This document shows positions 6,960 to 13,888 of a stretch of 15,418 bases of DNA, in pieces; the first letter of the stretch is position 1, and each line of letters starts with the position of its first letter. The DNA comes from Gammaproteobacteria bacterium (GTDB lineage Bacteria; Pseudomonadota; Gammaproteobacteria; Steroidobacterales; BM003), in contig JAPHSC010000020.1 in NCBI GenBank assembly GCA_026193125.1, positions 1-15,418 on the forward strand, in the 5' to 3' direction. Under the pieces are notes generated by a model. It did not search any database. It was not told the origin of the DNA and saw nothing but the letters and a program-made list of their open reading frames with translations. The translations under genes and the position numbers were made by a program.

Positions 6960-7379
6960 TCAGGATTTTTTCCCCACATCGACAGACCTGAAGTCGCCCA
7001 TTACCTGGCATATTTTCGCCAGCAGCACCCGGTCGGGTTGGGGCATTTCAAGATAATCAGCAATCCCGCTTTGTAGCGCCTTTACAGCCGCATCAATATT
7101 GGCGTGCTGCGCCATGATTATGGTTGCCCGACTCAGCCCCATGCGCGATAGCTCGTCTAGTAAGCAATGGCTGTCGTCGCCCAGTTGATCACCGTCCAAA
7201 AGTATACAGCCGACATTGATGCCAGCACACAGTTGCAGAAACTGCTCAGATGACTTGAAGCTCAGAATCGGGGAATCAAGATAAGCCAGAAGGACATCCA
7301 GTTGTTTCTGCACAATGGGATTGGCCTGAATTACGCATACAACCGCGTCATGTTGTGAAGAGCTTATATTCTTATGCAT
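6960..7379 (-). CDS. Stand-alone degenerate (pseudo-)receiver domain protein
   Basis: 139 residues from the ATG at 7379, chosen because AGGG (7387-7390) is 7 nt upstream; a GTG at 7397 would add six residues. The whole protein aligns with the receiver of the neighbouring FixJ-like regulator: GCILLDGD at 57-64 against GCLVLDIR, and AVKALQSGIADYL (98-110) against AVKAIQYGAADFI. The acidic pair that binds Mg2+ is replaced (Gln18-Ala19), the switch Thr is Ala90 and the conserved Lys is Met112; only the phospho-acceptor position (Asp62) remains. No DNA-binding or enzymatic output domain follows. It probably cannot be phosphorylated normally and may act by protein contact, for example on the FixL-like kinase. 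It lies 130 bp downstream of fixJ on the same strand. A decaying fixJ paralogue is the alternative, but the frame is intact. Confidence 0.7.
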   Translation of the reverse strand: MHKNISSSQHDAVVCVIQANPIVQKQLDVLLAYLDSPILSFKSSEQFLQLCAGINVGCILLDGDQLGDDSHCLLDELSRMGLSRATIIMAQHANIDAAVKALQSGIADYLEMPQPDRVLLAKICQVMGDFRSVDVGKKS

Positions 7380-7454
7380 CGCCCCGCCCTGAGCCACCTG
7401 GTCAGATCCGGCACGATTTCAGGAGGCTTGGGCAAGTATGAATTTGGGTGTATC

Positions 7455-7477
7455 GGTGCAGAATACGGAATTGCACC
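7455..7477. repeat. Inverted repeat between fixJ-like and pseudo-receiver genes
   Basis: GGTGCA (7455-7460) and TGCACC (7472-7477) are perfect 6-bp arms around an 11-base centre. There is no T-run for a terminator on the minus strand. It could be an operator or a weak attenuating stem controlling the pseudo-receiver gene separately from fixLJ. Confidence 0.3.
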
Positions 7478-7509
7478 TAAGTGGGAGTGGGAAATCGCGA
7501 GAAAGGCAC

Positions 7510-8139
7510 CTAGCTCGGATTACGCAATCGCATAACCATTCTTACCAAGTGGGCCAGGGATGAGGCGCGCATCTTGTCCATGACCCTTGCCCGGTGAATT
7601 TCCACCGTTCGCTGGCTTACTTCCAGATCTGCAGCGATAACCTTGTTTGGCCTGCCATCAACAATAAGCTCCAGGACTTCCTTTTCCCTGGGAGTAAGAT
7701 TTGAGAGGCGCTCTTCTATATCCCGGGTTTCCAGCAATTGGGCGCGGTTTGAGGCATCCTGTTCAATTGCCTTGTTAATGCGGTCCAGCAAATCCTGATC
7801 CCGGAATGGCTTCTGGATAAAGTCCGCTGCGCCGTACTGTATTGCCTTCACCGCCATGGGCACGTCGCCATGACCAGTGATAAAGATTATTGGCAAAATT
7901 GCGTGCATTTCGTTGAGCTTGTCCTGAAGTTCCATCCCGCTCATGCCCGGCATGCGAATATCAAGGACGAGGCAACCAGGGTGATCTGGGTCGTAGGCGG
8001 CAAGAAATTCCGCGGCTCCTGAAAAGGTTTCCGCATTCAGGCCAACGGACCTCATCAGCATTCTCAGTGAGTCACGAACTGGTTCGTCATCGTCAACGAC
8101 AAATACGGTGGGCTTGTCAGCAGTGTTATCTTTTTTCAC
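7510..8139 (-). CDS. fixJ: FixJ-family response regulator
   Basis: 209 residues: an N-terminal receiver (about 10-125) with all phosphorylation residues present (Asp16-Asp17, phospho-acceptor Asp60 in LVLDIRMPGMSG, Thr88 in FITGHGD, Lys110 in QKPF), a linker, and a LuxR/FixJ-type helix-turn-helix (about 145-205, LTPREKEVLELIVDG then NKVIAADLEVSQRTVEIHRARVM). Phosphorylated by its partner kinase, such regulators dimerise and activate transcription; in rhizobia FixJ turns on fixK and nitrogen-fixation or respiratory genes, elsewhere micro-oxic genes. It starts at GTG 8139, three bases after the kinase stop, so the pair is co-transcribed and likely coupled. The cognate pairing is well supported by position; the target genes are not visible. 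Confidence 0.9.
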   Translation of the reverse strand: MKKDNTADKPTVFVVDDDEPVRDSLRMLMRSVGLNAETFSGAAEFLAAYDPDHPGCLVLDIRMPGMSGMELQDKLNEMHAILPIIFITGHGDVPMAVKAIQYGAADFIQKPFRDQDLLDRINKAIEQDASNRAQLLETRDIEERLSNLTPREKEVLELIVDGRPNKVIAADLEVSQRTVEIHRARVMDKMRASSLAHLVRMVMRLRNPS

Positions 8140-8142
8140 TAT

Positions 8143-10038
8143 CTAATCTCGCGATGGTACTGTTGGAAGGGTAAAGAAAAAGCTTGCTCCGTCGCCCTCA
8201 GGATTGTTCTCAAATGTCAGTTCGCCACCGTGGGCGTTGGCAATAGATCGGCTGATCGACAAACCAAGACCCATGCCTGCCTCCTTGGAGGTTTTAAAGG
8301 GCGAAAACACATTCGCGAGCATCTCATCAGCGATGCCCGGACCATTATCCTGAACGGTCATCTTAATCCATTCCGGGCTTGGGGTGTCAGTCTTGATAAC
8401 AATATTGCCCTGGTTGTCAGAATCGCGTATTGCTTCAAGAGCATTACGAATAAGGTTAAGTAGCACCTGCTGCAATTGAACCGAATCTGCCGCGACCTTG
8501 GGCAGATTCGGCGCAAGTTGCAGACTGATTTTGACGTTGTGGTTCTTTATGTCGGTCTCGGCAAGCTTGACTATGTCGCGCACGAGTTGGTTGCAATCGA
8601 GGTGTTCGCGCTTCGTGGTTTTCTGTCTCACGAGCCGACGCAGGCCCCGGATCACCTCGGCCGCCCTCTGGGCCTGTTTGTCCATCAGGCTAAAAGTTTC
8701 GGACAAGTCCGCAACATCTACATGATTTTGTGCCAGGAAACGCTTGCCGGCCTGGGCGTAAGTCGAAATCGCCGTCAGTGGCTGGTTGATTTCGTGGGCT
8801 ATGCCGGCGGCCATTTCGCCCAGTGTACTCAGCCTGGCAACGTGAGTCAGCCGCTCCCTGAGCTCGCCAGCTTCCTCTTCCGATCTCACTCTGTCGGTGA
8901 AATCCTGAATCTGGACGATCAGAAATTCCGGGCGCTCGGAGGCATCGTGCACCGCGCCAGCGCTGAGTTCAACATGTATGGTTTCATTGGTGCGTGTAAG
9001 CATTCGACAGCGCATCGAAGTTGCATCTGCATGCATTTCGCCAGTGAGGCTTTCCAGCAGCGATTGCGCCCTTCCGCGGTCTTCATGGTGAACTGCATCG
9101 ATGAAAGGATATCCAATAAGTTCGTCCTGATTTGTATGTAGAAGTTTACACAGGGCGTTATTGAAGGTAAGCAAACGACCATTGAGGTCCAGGGTCATAG
9201 TGCCCAGGGGGGCGTTTTCGAAGATCAGGTTCAGCTCTTCTTCTCGTAATCGCAGCTGATTCTCGGTTTGACGCCTGACCGTAACATCGTCGCCAGAGCT
9301 CAGGGTTCCGGTAATGTTGCCGTGTTCATCACGCAGGAGCGCATTTCGCCAGGAAATTAGCCTGCGTGCTCCAAATCGGTTAAGCGCATAGGTTTCGGAA
9401 ATTTGATGCCCGGGCCGGCTGCCGCTGACGATTTCCCCGAAAAGCCGTCTGACTTCTTCGCGCTTATTGCCAGGAATGCAGGTCAAAAACCAGTCTTTCC
9501 CCAACAATTCGGACTCTTGGTACCCCAGGACCTCGCACCCGCGACGATTTATCAGGGTAATTCGGCCCTGTGTGTCCAGCCCAAGCAGGATGACATCGGC
9601 CAGGTCGAGATAGTTCTGGGCCCGGTCCCGCTCTAACAGCAAAGCCCGCTCGATTGTTTTGCGCTCCCTGATATCCCGGATGATGCCGACATAATGCGGT
9701 TGGCCTTCGCTAATAGCGTGGCCTACCGACAATTCAACTGGAAATGTCCTCCCGGACTTGTGCCTGCCCGTAACCTCGCGTCCCAGGCCGATAATTCTCG
9801 GTATACCGGTAGACTGGTAGTTGCTCATGTAGCGATCGTGTTCACGCGCATAAGGTTCGGGCATCAGAACTTTGAGGTTCTGGCCCAGAATCTCGGCTTC
9901 GGTATAACCGAAAATGTCCTCGGCGGCACGATTGAAGGTCTCAATACAACCGCTGTGATCAGCCACGATGATGGCATCAACAGCAGCGTCAAGCAGCGCC
10001 TGCAAGCTGGATTCAGACTTGGCATTTACGTCGGTCAT
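8143..10038 (-). CDS. fixL: FixL-like PAS sensor histidine kinase, probable haem oxygen sensor
   Basis: 631 residues with no membrane segment, hence cytosolic. Order: PAS1 (about 10-127), PAS2 (134-258), PAS3 (264-384), HisKA (397-463; phospho-His415 in AHEINQP) and HATPase (about 490-627; N-box RNALEA with Asn532, G1 DNGPG 564-568, G2 GMGLGL 588-593). PAS1 has the FixL hallmark MPEP....HDRY: His67 lines up with the haem-ligating His200 of Bradyrhizobium FixL, and Arg87, twenty residues on in IIGLGR, with the oxygen-gating Arg220. Two other haem-pocket positions differ (FixL Arg206 is Asn, His214 is Arg). It would autophosphorylate and pass phosphate to the adjacent FixJ-like regulator according to oxygen. 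The kinase identity is certain; haem binding is inferred from residues, and related PAS domains with this motif need not all bind haem. Confidence 0.88.
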   Translation of the reverse strand: MTDVNAKSESSLQALLDAAVDAIIVADHSGCIETFNRAAEDIFGYTEAEILGQNLKVLMPEPYAREHDRYMSNYQSTGIPRIIGLGREVTGRHKSGRTFPVELSVGHAISEGQPHYVGIIRDIRERKTIERALLLERDRAQNYLDLADVILLGLDTQGRITLINRRGCEVLGYQESELLGKDWFLTCIPGNKREEVRRLFGEIVSGSRPGHQISETYALNRFGARRLISWRNALLRDEHGNITGTLSSGDDVTVRRQTENQLRLREEELNLIFENAPLGTMTLDLNGRLLTFNNALCKLLHTNQDELIGYPFIDAVHHEDRGRAQSLLESLTGEMHADATSMRCRMLTRTNETIHVELSAGAVHDASERPEFLIVQIQDFTDRVRSEEEAGELRERLTHVARLSTLGEMAAGIAHEINQPLTAISTYAQAGKRFLAQNHVDVADLSETFSLMDKQAQRAAEVIRGLRRLVRQKTTKREHLDCNQLVRDIVKLAETDIKNHNVKISLQLAPNLPKVAADSVQLQQVLLNLIRNALEAIRDSDNQGNIVIKTDTPSPEWIKMTVQDNGPGIADEMLANVFSPFKTSKEAGMGLGLSISRSIANAHGGELTFENNPEGDGASFFFTLPTVPSRD

Positions 10039-10163
10039 CGATTCTTTTTCTGAAAATTTTGTTGTTTGCGTAGGTATTTACCACAGGATAGCCTGTTGTC
10101 CTGGGCAATTGTGAAATAATACCGGTTCAGGTTTGTCGCTGAAAGCCAAACAGGTGAATTTTC
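10039..10163. promoter_or_regulatory. Divergent regulatory region between fixL-like and uspE-like genes
   Basis: 125 bp must hold both promoters. ACAGG-ATAG-CCTGT (10083-10096) is a perfect 5-4-5 dyad, the geometry of FNR/CRP-family sites but not their sequence. A second pair, CAGGA (10084-10088) and TCCTG (10099-10103), overlaps it. AATAAT (10115-10120) is a good -10-like hexamer for uspE, but no well-spaced -35 precedes it, so its promoter may be activator dependent. AGGTG (10152-10156) is the ribosome site of uspE. Confidence 0.4.
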
Positions 10164-11105
10164 ATGACCGGAGAGGCTGTTACTGAGACTCGAATTAATG
10201 CAATTCTGGCCGTACTGGATCCTTCCGCTGAGAAGCAGGCCGCACTTGAGCGCGCGCTTGTTCTTGCGAAATGTTTTGGCTGCCCCCTGGAGGCTTTTGT
10301 AAGTATTTATGACCAATACCTGGCAGGCACGCGCTTCGCCGACAGTCCAGGACTGGAGCAGGCCCGGGAGGCTCTTAAGGCATCAAGCGAAGAGTGGGTC
10401 CGATCCAGGCTGAAAACGCTCGATGTGCGCGGAGTGGAGTTGGCGGTTCATGTGGGCTGGGGGCCGCCATGCGCCGAGACTATACTCGACAGGGCGAAAA
10501 CCTCGGGCGCGGATTTGATCGTGAAAGAGGCGCGTTACCATCCTCGTCTGGAGCGGGCCTTGTTCAACAACACTGACTGGAACCTGCTGCGTGGGTTCGA
10601 AGGCGCTCTGTGGCTGGTGAAGCCGCATGGCTGGCCGCAATCCCCCGTTATCCTGGCCGCAGTAGATCCCTCCCAAGAGCACTGGAAACCCGGCGGCCTG
10701 GATGCCCGGATTCTCGAACTGGCCGACTCCATGGCCCAGGTGCTGAAAGGACAACTGCATGTTGTGCATGCCTATCCCCTGATCAGTAATTCGATTTTGA
10801 CCATTGTCGCCATACCCGGCGCGGCCGCGTATCCGCTGGAAGTTTCTGCGGAGGATGTAGAGGGTCAGTACAAAGATGAGCTTGAGGAATTGCTCGCCGG
10901 ACGACAGATCGAAGGGGAAAATATTCATTTCTTGCCTGGTGACCCCAGGGATGTATTGCTGGAGCGTAGCGAGTCACTTGGAGCCAACCTGGTGGTGATG
11001 GGTGTGGTAGCCCGTGGCCCGGTTAAGCGCATGATGTTGGGCAGCACAGCAGAACAGGTGCTAGATGCCTTGCGTTGTGATGTGCTGGCTGTCAGGGTGG
11101 CCTAG
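10164..11105 (+). CDS. uspE: UspE-like tandem universal stress protein
   Basis: 313 residues made of two UspA-type domains (about 11-153 and 160-313). The first domain ends with NNTDWNLLRGFEGALWLVKP (135-154), closely matching the TDWHLLR region of E. coli UspE. The second ends VVMGVVARGPVKRMMLGSTA (277-296) followed by EQVLDALRCDVLAV, the UspE form of the phosphate-binding loop. UspE-type proteins are cytosolic and support survival of stress, stationary phase or low oxygen; their molecular action is poorly known. In E. coli uspE neighbours fnr; here it faces a FixL-like oxygen sensor across 125 bp, which suggests oxygen-linked control. AGGTG lies 7 nt upstream of the start. Full length, no defects seen. 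Confidence 0.82.
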   Translation: MTGEAVTETRINAILAVLDPSAEKQAALERALVLAKCFGCPLEAFVSIYDQYLAGTRFADSPGLEQAREALKASSEEWVRSRLKTLDVRGVELAVHVGWGPPCAETILDRAKTSGADLIVKEARYHPRLERALFNNTDWNLLRGFEGALWLVKPHGWPQSPVILAAVDPSQEHWKPGGLDARILELADSMAQVLKGQLHVVHAYPLISNSILTIVAIPGAAAYPLEVSAEDVEGQYKDELEELLAGRQIEGENIHFLPGDPRDVLLERSESLGANLVVMGVVARGPVKRMMLGSTAEQVLDALRCDVLAVRVA

Positions 11106-11285
11106 GCGCTAATCGGGTCACAGCAGGAACATTATCCCGGTTGCCCGCTTGATCCCCAATAACGGGTATTTCAATGCCAGGCGGGGGTGACCATGAGGGA
11201 TCTGCCTTCTGGTGCAACCGTCACAACATCGCGGCGGGGAGTAAAGTTTTTACGGTTCTAATATTGAAAATATACGGAGAATAGA

Positions 11286-11765
11286 ATGTCTATCAAAGTT
11301 GGTGATAAGGTGCCACCCGGCAAGTTTGGAATCATGACGGAAGCGGGCCCTGGAGGGATTACGACTGACGAGTTGTTTTCCGGGAAACGCGTAGCAGTGT
11401 TTTCAGTGCCCGGCGCGTTCACGCCTACTTGTTCAGCAAGACATCTGCCCGGCTACGTTGAACATGCAGCTGATCTTAAGGCCAAAGGTGTAGATGATAT
11501 TGCCTGTTTCGCGGTGAATGATGTCTTTGTCATGAATGCTTGGGGCAAGGATCAGAATGCGGGCAGCGTGAAGATGCTGGCTGATGGCAATGGCGACTTC
11601 ACCAAGGCAATCGGCCTTGAACTGGATGCAAGCGGATTCGGGATGGGCATCCGCTCCCAGCGCTTTTCCATGGTAGTCAATGACGGGGTGGTTGAAAGCC
11701 TGTTTATTGAGGCGCCCGGAGCATTTGAAGTCAGTAGCGCTGAACACATGCTGGAAAATCTATAG
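11286..11765 (+). CDS. Peroxiredoxin, Prx5 (type 5 / PrxGrx-like) family
   Basis: 159 residues, the normal length of a bacterial Prx5 domain. The active-site motif VPGAFTPTCS (41-50) gives peroxidatic Cys49, with Thr46 of the PxxxTxxC motif present, and Arg126 in RSQRFSMVV (123-131) is the conserved arginine. A second Cys (74, in DIACFAVND) may or may not act as a resolving cysteine. The enzyme reduces H2O2 and alkyl hydroperoxides in the cytosol using thioredoxin, glutaredoxin or glutathione; there is no fused glutaredoxin here. The start is supported by GGAGA (11276-11280) five bases upstream. It lies 180 bp after uspE, so it probably has its own promoter, and ends before a strong terminator. 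A clear OxyR site was not recognised. Confidence 0.9.
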   Translation: MSIKVGDKVPPGKFGIMTEAGPGGITTDELFSGKRVAVFSVPGAFTPTCSARHLPGYVEHAADLKAKGVDDIACFAVNDVFVMNAWGKDQNAGSVKMLADGNGDFTKAIGLELDASGFGMGIRSQRFSMVVNDGVVESLFIEAPGAFEVSSAEHMLENL

Positions 11766-11807
11766 ACGCGGGGGCCATAGCGCCAGGCTGGCCGAGTTGG
11801 ATGATGA

Positions 11808-11840
11808 AAGGGCCGGACACGCAGTGCGTGTCCGGCCCTT
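11808..11840. terminator. Strong intrinsic terminator, probably bidirectional
   Basis: A perfect 15-bp stem (11808-11822 with 11826-11840, core AAGGGCCGGACACGC) closes a 3-base AGT loop. On the plus strand GTTTCTTCT follows; on the minus strand TTTCATCAT overlaps the stem end and follows it. It sits between the convergent peroxiredoxin and etfA stops, so it can end both transcripts. Confidence 0.9.
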
Positions 11841-11873
11841 GTTTCTTCTATTGCCGCGAATCGCGAGAGTTAT

Positions 11874-12815
11874 TCAACCCAGGCGCGACTGAAGTTCCGG
11901 AATGATGGTGAACAGGTCGCCCACCAGGCCAATATCGGCCACTTCAAAGATCGGCGCCTCGGCATCTTTATTCACCGCAACGATGGTTCCTGCATCCTTG
12001 ATGCCGGTGACGTGCTGAATTGCACCCGAAATACCGAAGGCGATGTACAGTTCCGGTGCAATGATCTTGCCTGTCTGACCGACCTGGGTTTCGTTAGGCA
12101 CGTAGCCCGCATCAACGGCAGCCCGCGTTGCACCCACGGCGGCGCCCAGCTTTTCGGCCAGGTTGAAGATCAAGTCGAAGTTCTCTTTACTGCCCAGGGC
12201 ACGACCGCCGCAGATTACGCGGGGTGCAGTCTGCAGGTCGGGCCTGTCGTTGACCGCCGCACGTAATTCTCCGTAGCGAGTATGTGTGGGCAGAGAGACC
12301 TGCAGGCTGACGGCTTGTACCGGGGCAGATCCACTCGACGGTACCGTCTTATAGGAGGCGCTACGCACCGTGCCAACCAGCTTGCAGTCAGCCGGGGATT
12401 CAACGGTCACGATGGCTTCGCCTGCATATACCGGACGCTGGAAGGAATACGGCCCCAGCACCGCCATGATGTCACTGATCTGGGCCACGCCCAACATGGC
12501 GGCTACACGGGGCATCAAGTCCTTACCAAAAGTGGTCGAGGGCCCCAGAATGTGGCTGTAGGGCTCGGCCATGGCGGCCACCTGCGGCGCTATCATCGCG
12601 GCCAGGGGTTGGGCGTTGGCTGGATTGTCTACCTGCAGGACGCCAGTGACGCCCTCCAGGGCCGCGGCCTGGGTGGCAACCTCTGCTCCGGCGGCAGCGA
12701 ACACAGCCACGTCTATGCCTGCATTTTCGATTCCGGTTGCACAGTGTACGCACTTGGCAGTACTGGTGTTGAGTGTCTTGCCGTCATGTTCGGCGATGAT
12801 AAGAATGCGTCCCAT
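11874..12815 (-). CDS. etfA: Electron-transfer flavoprotein alpha subunit
   Basis: 313 residues, the standard length. The N-terminal ETF domain (about 1-190) leads into the FAD-binding C-terminal domain (about 195-313), with GGRALGS (203-209), GYVPNETQVGQTGK (237-250), LYIAFGISGAIQH (256-268) and AVNKD (280-284), all typical of FAD binding in ETF-alpha. With EtfB it forms the soluble heterodimer that takes electrons from acyl-CoA dehydrogenases (and glutaryl-CoA dehydrogenase, sarcosine dehydrogenase and others) and passes them to ETF:quinone oxidoreductase. It belongs to the housekeeping (group I) type rather than the FixB nitrogen-fixation type, judging by length and similarity to mitochondrial ETF. 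Its ATG overlaps the etfB TAA by one base (TAATG), so the two are co-translated. Confidence 0.95.
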   Translation of the reverse strand: MGRILIIAEHDGKTLNTSTAKCVHCATGIENAGIDVAVFAAAGAEVATQAAALEGVTGVLQVDNPANAQPLAAMIAPQVAAMAEPYSHILGPSTTFGKDLMPRVAAMLGVAQISDIMAVLGPYSFQRPVYAGEAIVTVESPADCKLVGTVRSASYKTVPSSGSAPVQAVSLQVSLPTHTRYGELRAAVNDRPDLQTAPRVICGGRALGSKENFDLIFNLAEKLGAAVGATRAAVDAGYVPNETQVGQTGKIIAPELYIAFGISGAIQHVTGIKDAGTIVAVNKDAEAPIFEVADIGLVGDLFTIIPELQSRLG

Positions 12816-13564
12816 TACAGTAACCCCTTGTCCTTGAGTGCGCTGATCAATCCGTCCACGTCTTCAACCATGACGCCCTTCTGGCGTTGGGCAGGTGGAT
12901 CGGTCTTTACGATTTTCAGCTGCGGTTTAAGCGTGACGCCCAGGTCTTCCAGGGAGAGGGTATCCAGGGGTTTGCGTTTGGCCTTCATGATATCGGGCAG
13001 CTTTACATAGCGCGGCTCGTTCAAACGCAGGTCAGCGGTCAACACGGCCGGGAGGTCCACTTCCATAGTCTCCAGGCCGGTATCAACCTCGCGGGTAATG
13101 CTGGCCTTGCCATCCGCGAAGGAAACCTCGGAAACGAATGTTGCCTGGGGCCTGTCCCAGAGTGCCGCCAACATGGGCCCGGTCTGGGCATTGTCATCAT
13201 CGATAGCCTGCTTGCCAACGATGACCAGTTCTGGCGACTCGCGCTCGATTAATTTCAAAAAGATGCGGGCGGCATCCAGGGGTTCGACCGCTGAATCCGT
13301 CTGCACCAGCAGTGCACGGTCAGCGCCCATTGCCAGACCGGTGCGTAATTGCTGCTGCGCATCGGCTGGACCAATGCTCACGACAATCACTTCTTCAACT
13401 TCACCTCTTTCCTTGATGCGTAGAGCCTCTTCCAGCGCAATCTCGTCAAATGGATTAATGCTCATCTTTACGCCATCGGTGATGACTCCGGACCCGTCCG
13501 GTTTGACCCTAACACGCACGTTGTAATCCACAACGCGTTTCAGGCCCACGATGATCTTATTCAT
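12815..13564 (-). CDS. etfB: Electron-transfer flavoprotein beta subunit
   Basis: 249 residues, with KRVVDYNVRVRVKPDGSGV (9-27), MSINPFDEIALEEA (34-47), GADRALLV (80-87), GKQAIDDDNAQTG (117-129) and TADLRLNEPRY (176-186), which closely follow human ETFB. The AMP-binding beta subunit structurally supports FAD-bound EtfA. The recognition loop that docks on partner dehydrogenases is recognisable at LPDIMKAKRK (189-198), containing the Leu used by the mitochondrial protein. AGAGGT lies a few bases before the ATG. It is first of the etfBA pair and divergent from the CoA-transferase, whose acyl-CoA product could feed a dehydrogenase served by this ETF. Confidence 0.95.
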   Translation of the reverse strand: MNKIIVGLKRVVDYNVRVRVKPDGSGVITDGVKMSINPFDEIALEEALRIKERGEVEEVIVVSIGPADAQQQLRTGLAMGADRALLVQTDSAVEPLDAARIFLKLIERESPELVIVGKQAIDDDNAQTGPMLAALWDRPQATFVSEVSFADGKASITREVDTGLETMEVDLPAVLTADLRLNEPRYVKLPDIMKAKRKPLDTLSLEDLGVTLKPQLKIVKTDPPAQRQKGVMVEDVDGLISALKDKGLL

Positions 13565-13888
13565 TGAATTACCTCTGTTGGCGCGTGACCCAGCGTCTGC
13601 CCCCTACGTGGGAATGCATCTCAAGGGGAAGGCTGAACGCGCCTTGCTCCCAGGGTTTGCGCGGACGCCTCCTGACGGCAGAATGATACCCTATTGCGCC
13701 GCAGCAAGCATCGGTGAATGCCGCAAGTCAGCGGCCTGAACTGGCCCTGTTGAACACTCATCGCGGCCGGCTGATGTGGTTCTGAAAGCGACTGGACGTC
13801 ATCGCACAAGACGGTTGCCTGCCGCTGCTATAGCCCCGTAGGATGCGGGGCAGGGTATTGAAGATTCTCACACCGGAGTTGGAAATTT
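13565..13888. other. Divergent intergenic region between etfB and the CoA-transferase gene
   Basis: 324 bp with no gene found. It must carry promoters in both directions. A TATCAT hexamer on the minus strand (13688-13683) is a reasonable -10 for etfBA, but I see no good -35. Close to the CoA-transferase start there is a stem GCCCCG/CGGGGC (13833-13838 and 13846-13851) with a 7-base loop and no T-run. GGAG at 13874-13877 is the probable ribosome site of the plus-strand gene. Nothing else recognisable. Confidence 0.45.
13833..13851 (+). repeat. Small GC hairpin in the CoA-transferase leader
   Basis: GCCCCG pairs with CGGGGC across TAGGATG. It lies about 40 bp before the start codon; no terminator T-run. 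It might influence leader RNA folding or be an operator. Confidence 0.3.

Noticed and set aside
8476..9141. 221-residue plus-strand open frame inside the fixL-like gene
   Set aside because: Shadow frame opposite a well-supported kinase; no domain signature and no binding site.
11149..11162. FNR/ANR-like box TTGAT-CCCC-AATAA before the peroxiredoxin gene
   Set aside because: One half-site fits but the second matches ATCAA at only 3 of 5 positions; too weak to call, though the context is tempting.
11249..11276. Promoter-like TTTACG and TATACG before the peroxiredoxin gene
   Set aside because: The -10 would lie on top of the ribosome binding site, leaving almost no leader.
12282..13010. 242-residue plus-strand open frame across etfA/etfB
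   Set aside because: Antisense to two certain genes; composition is that of a shadow frame.
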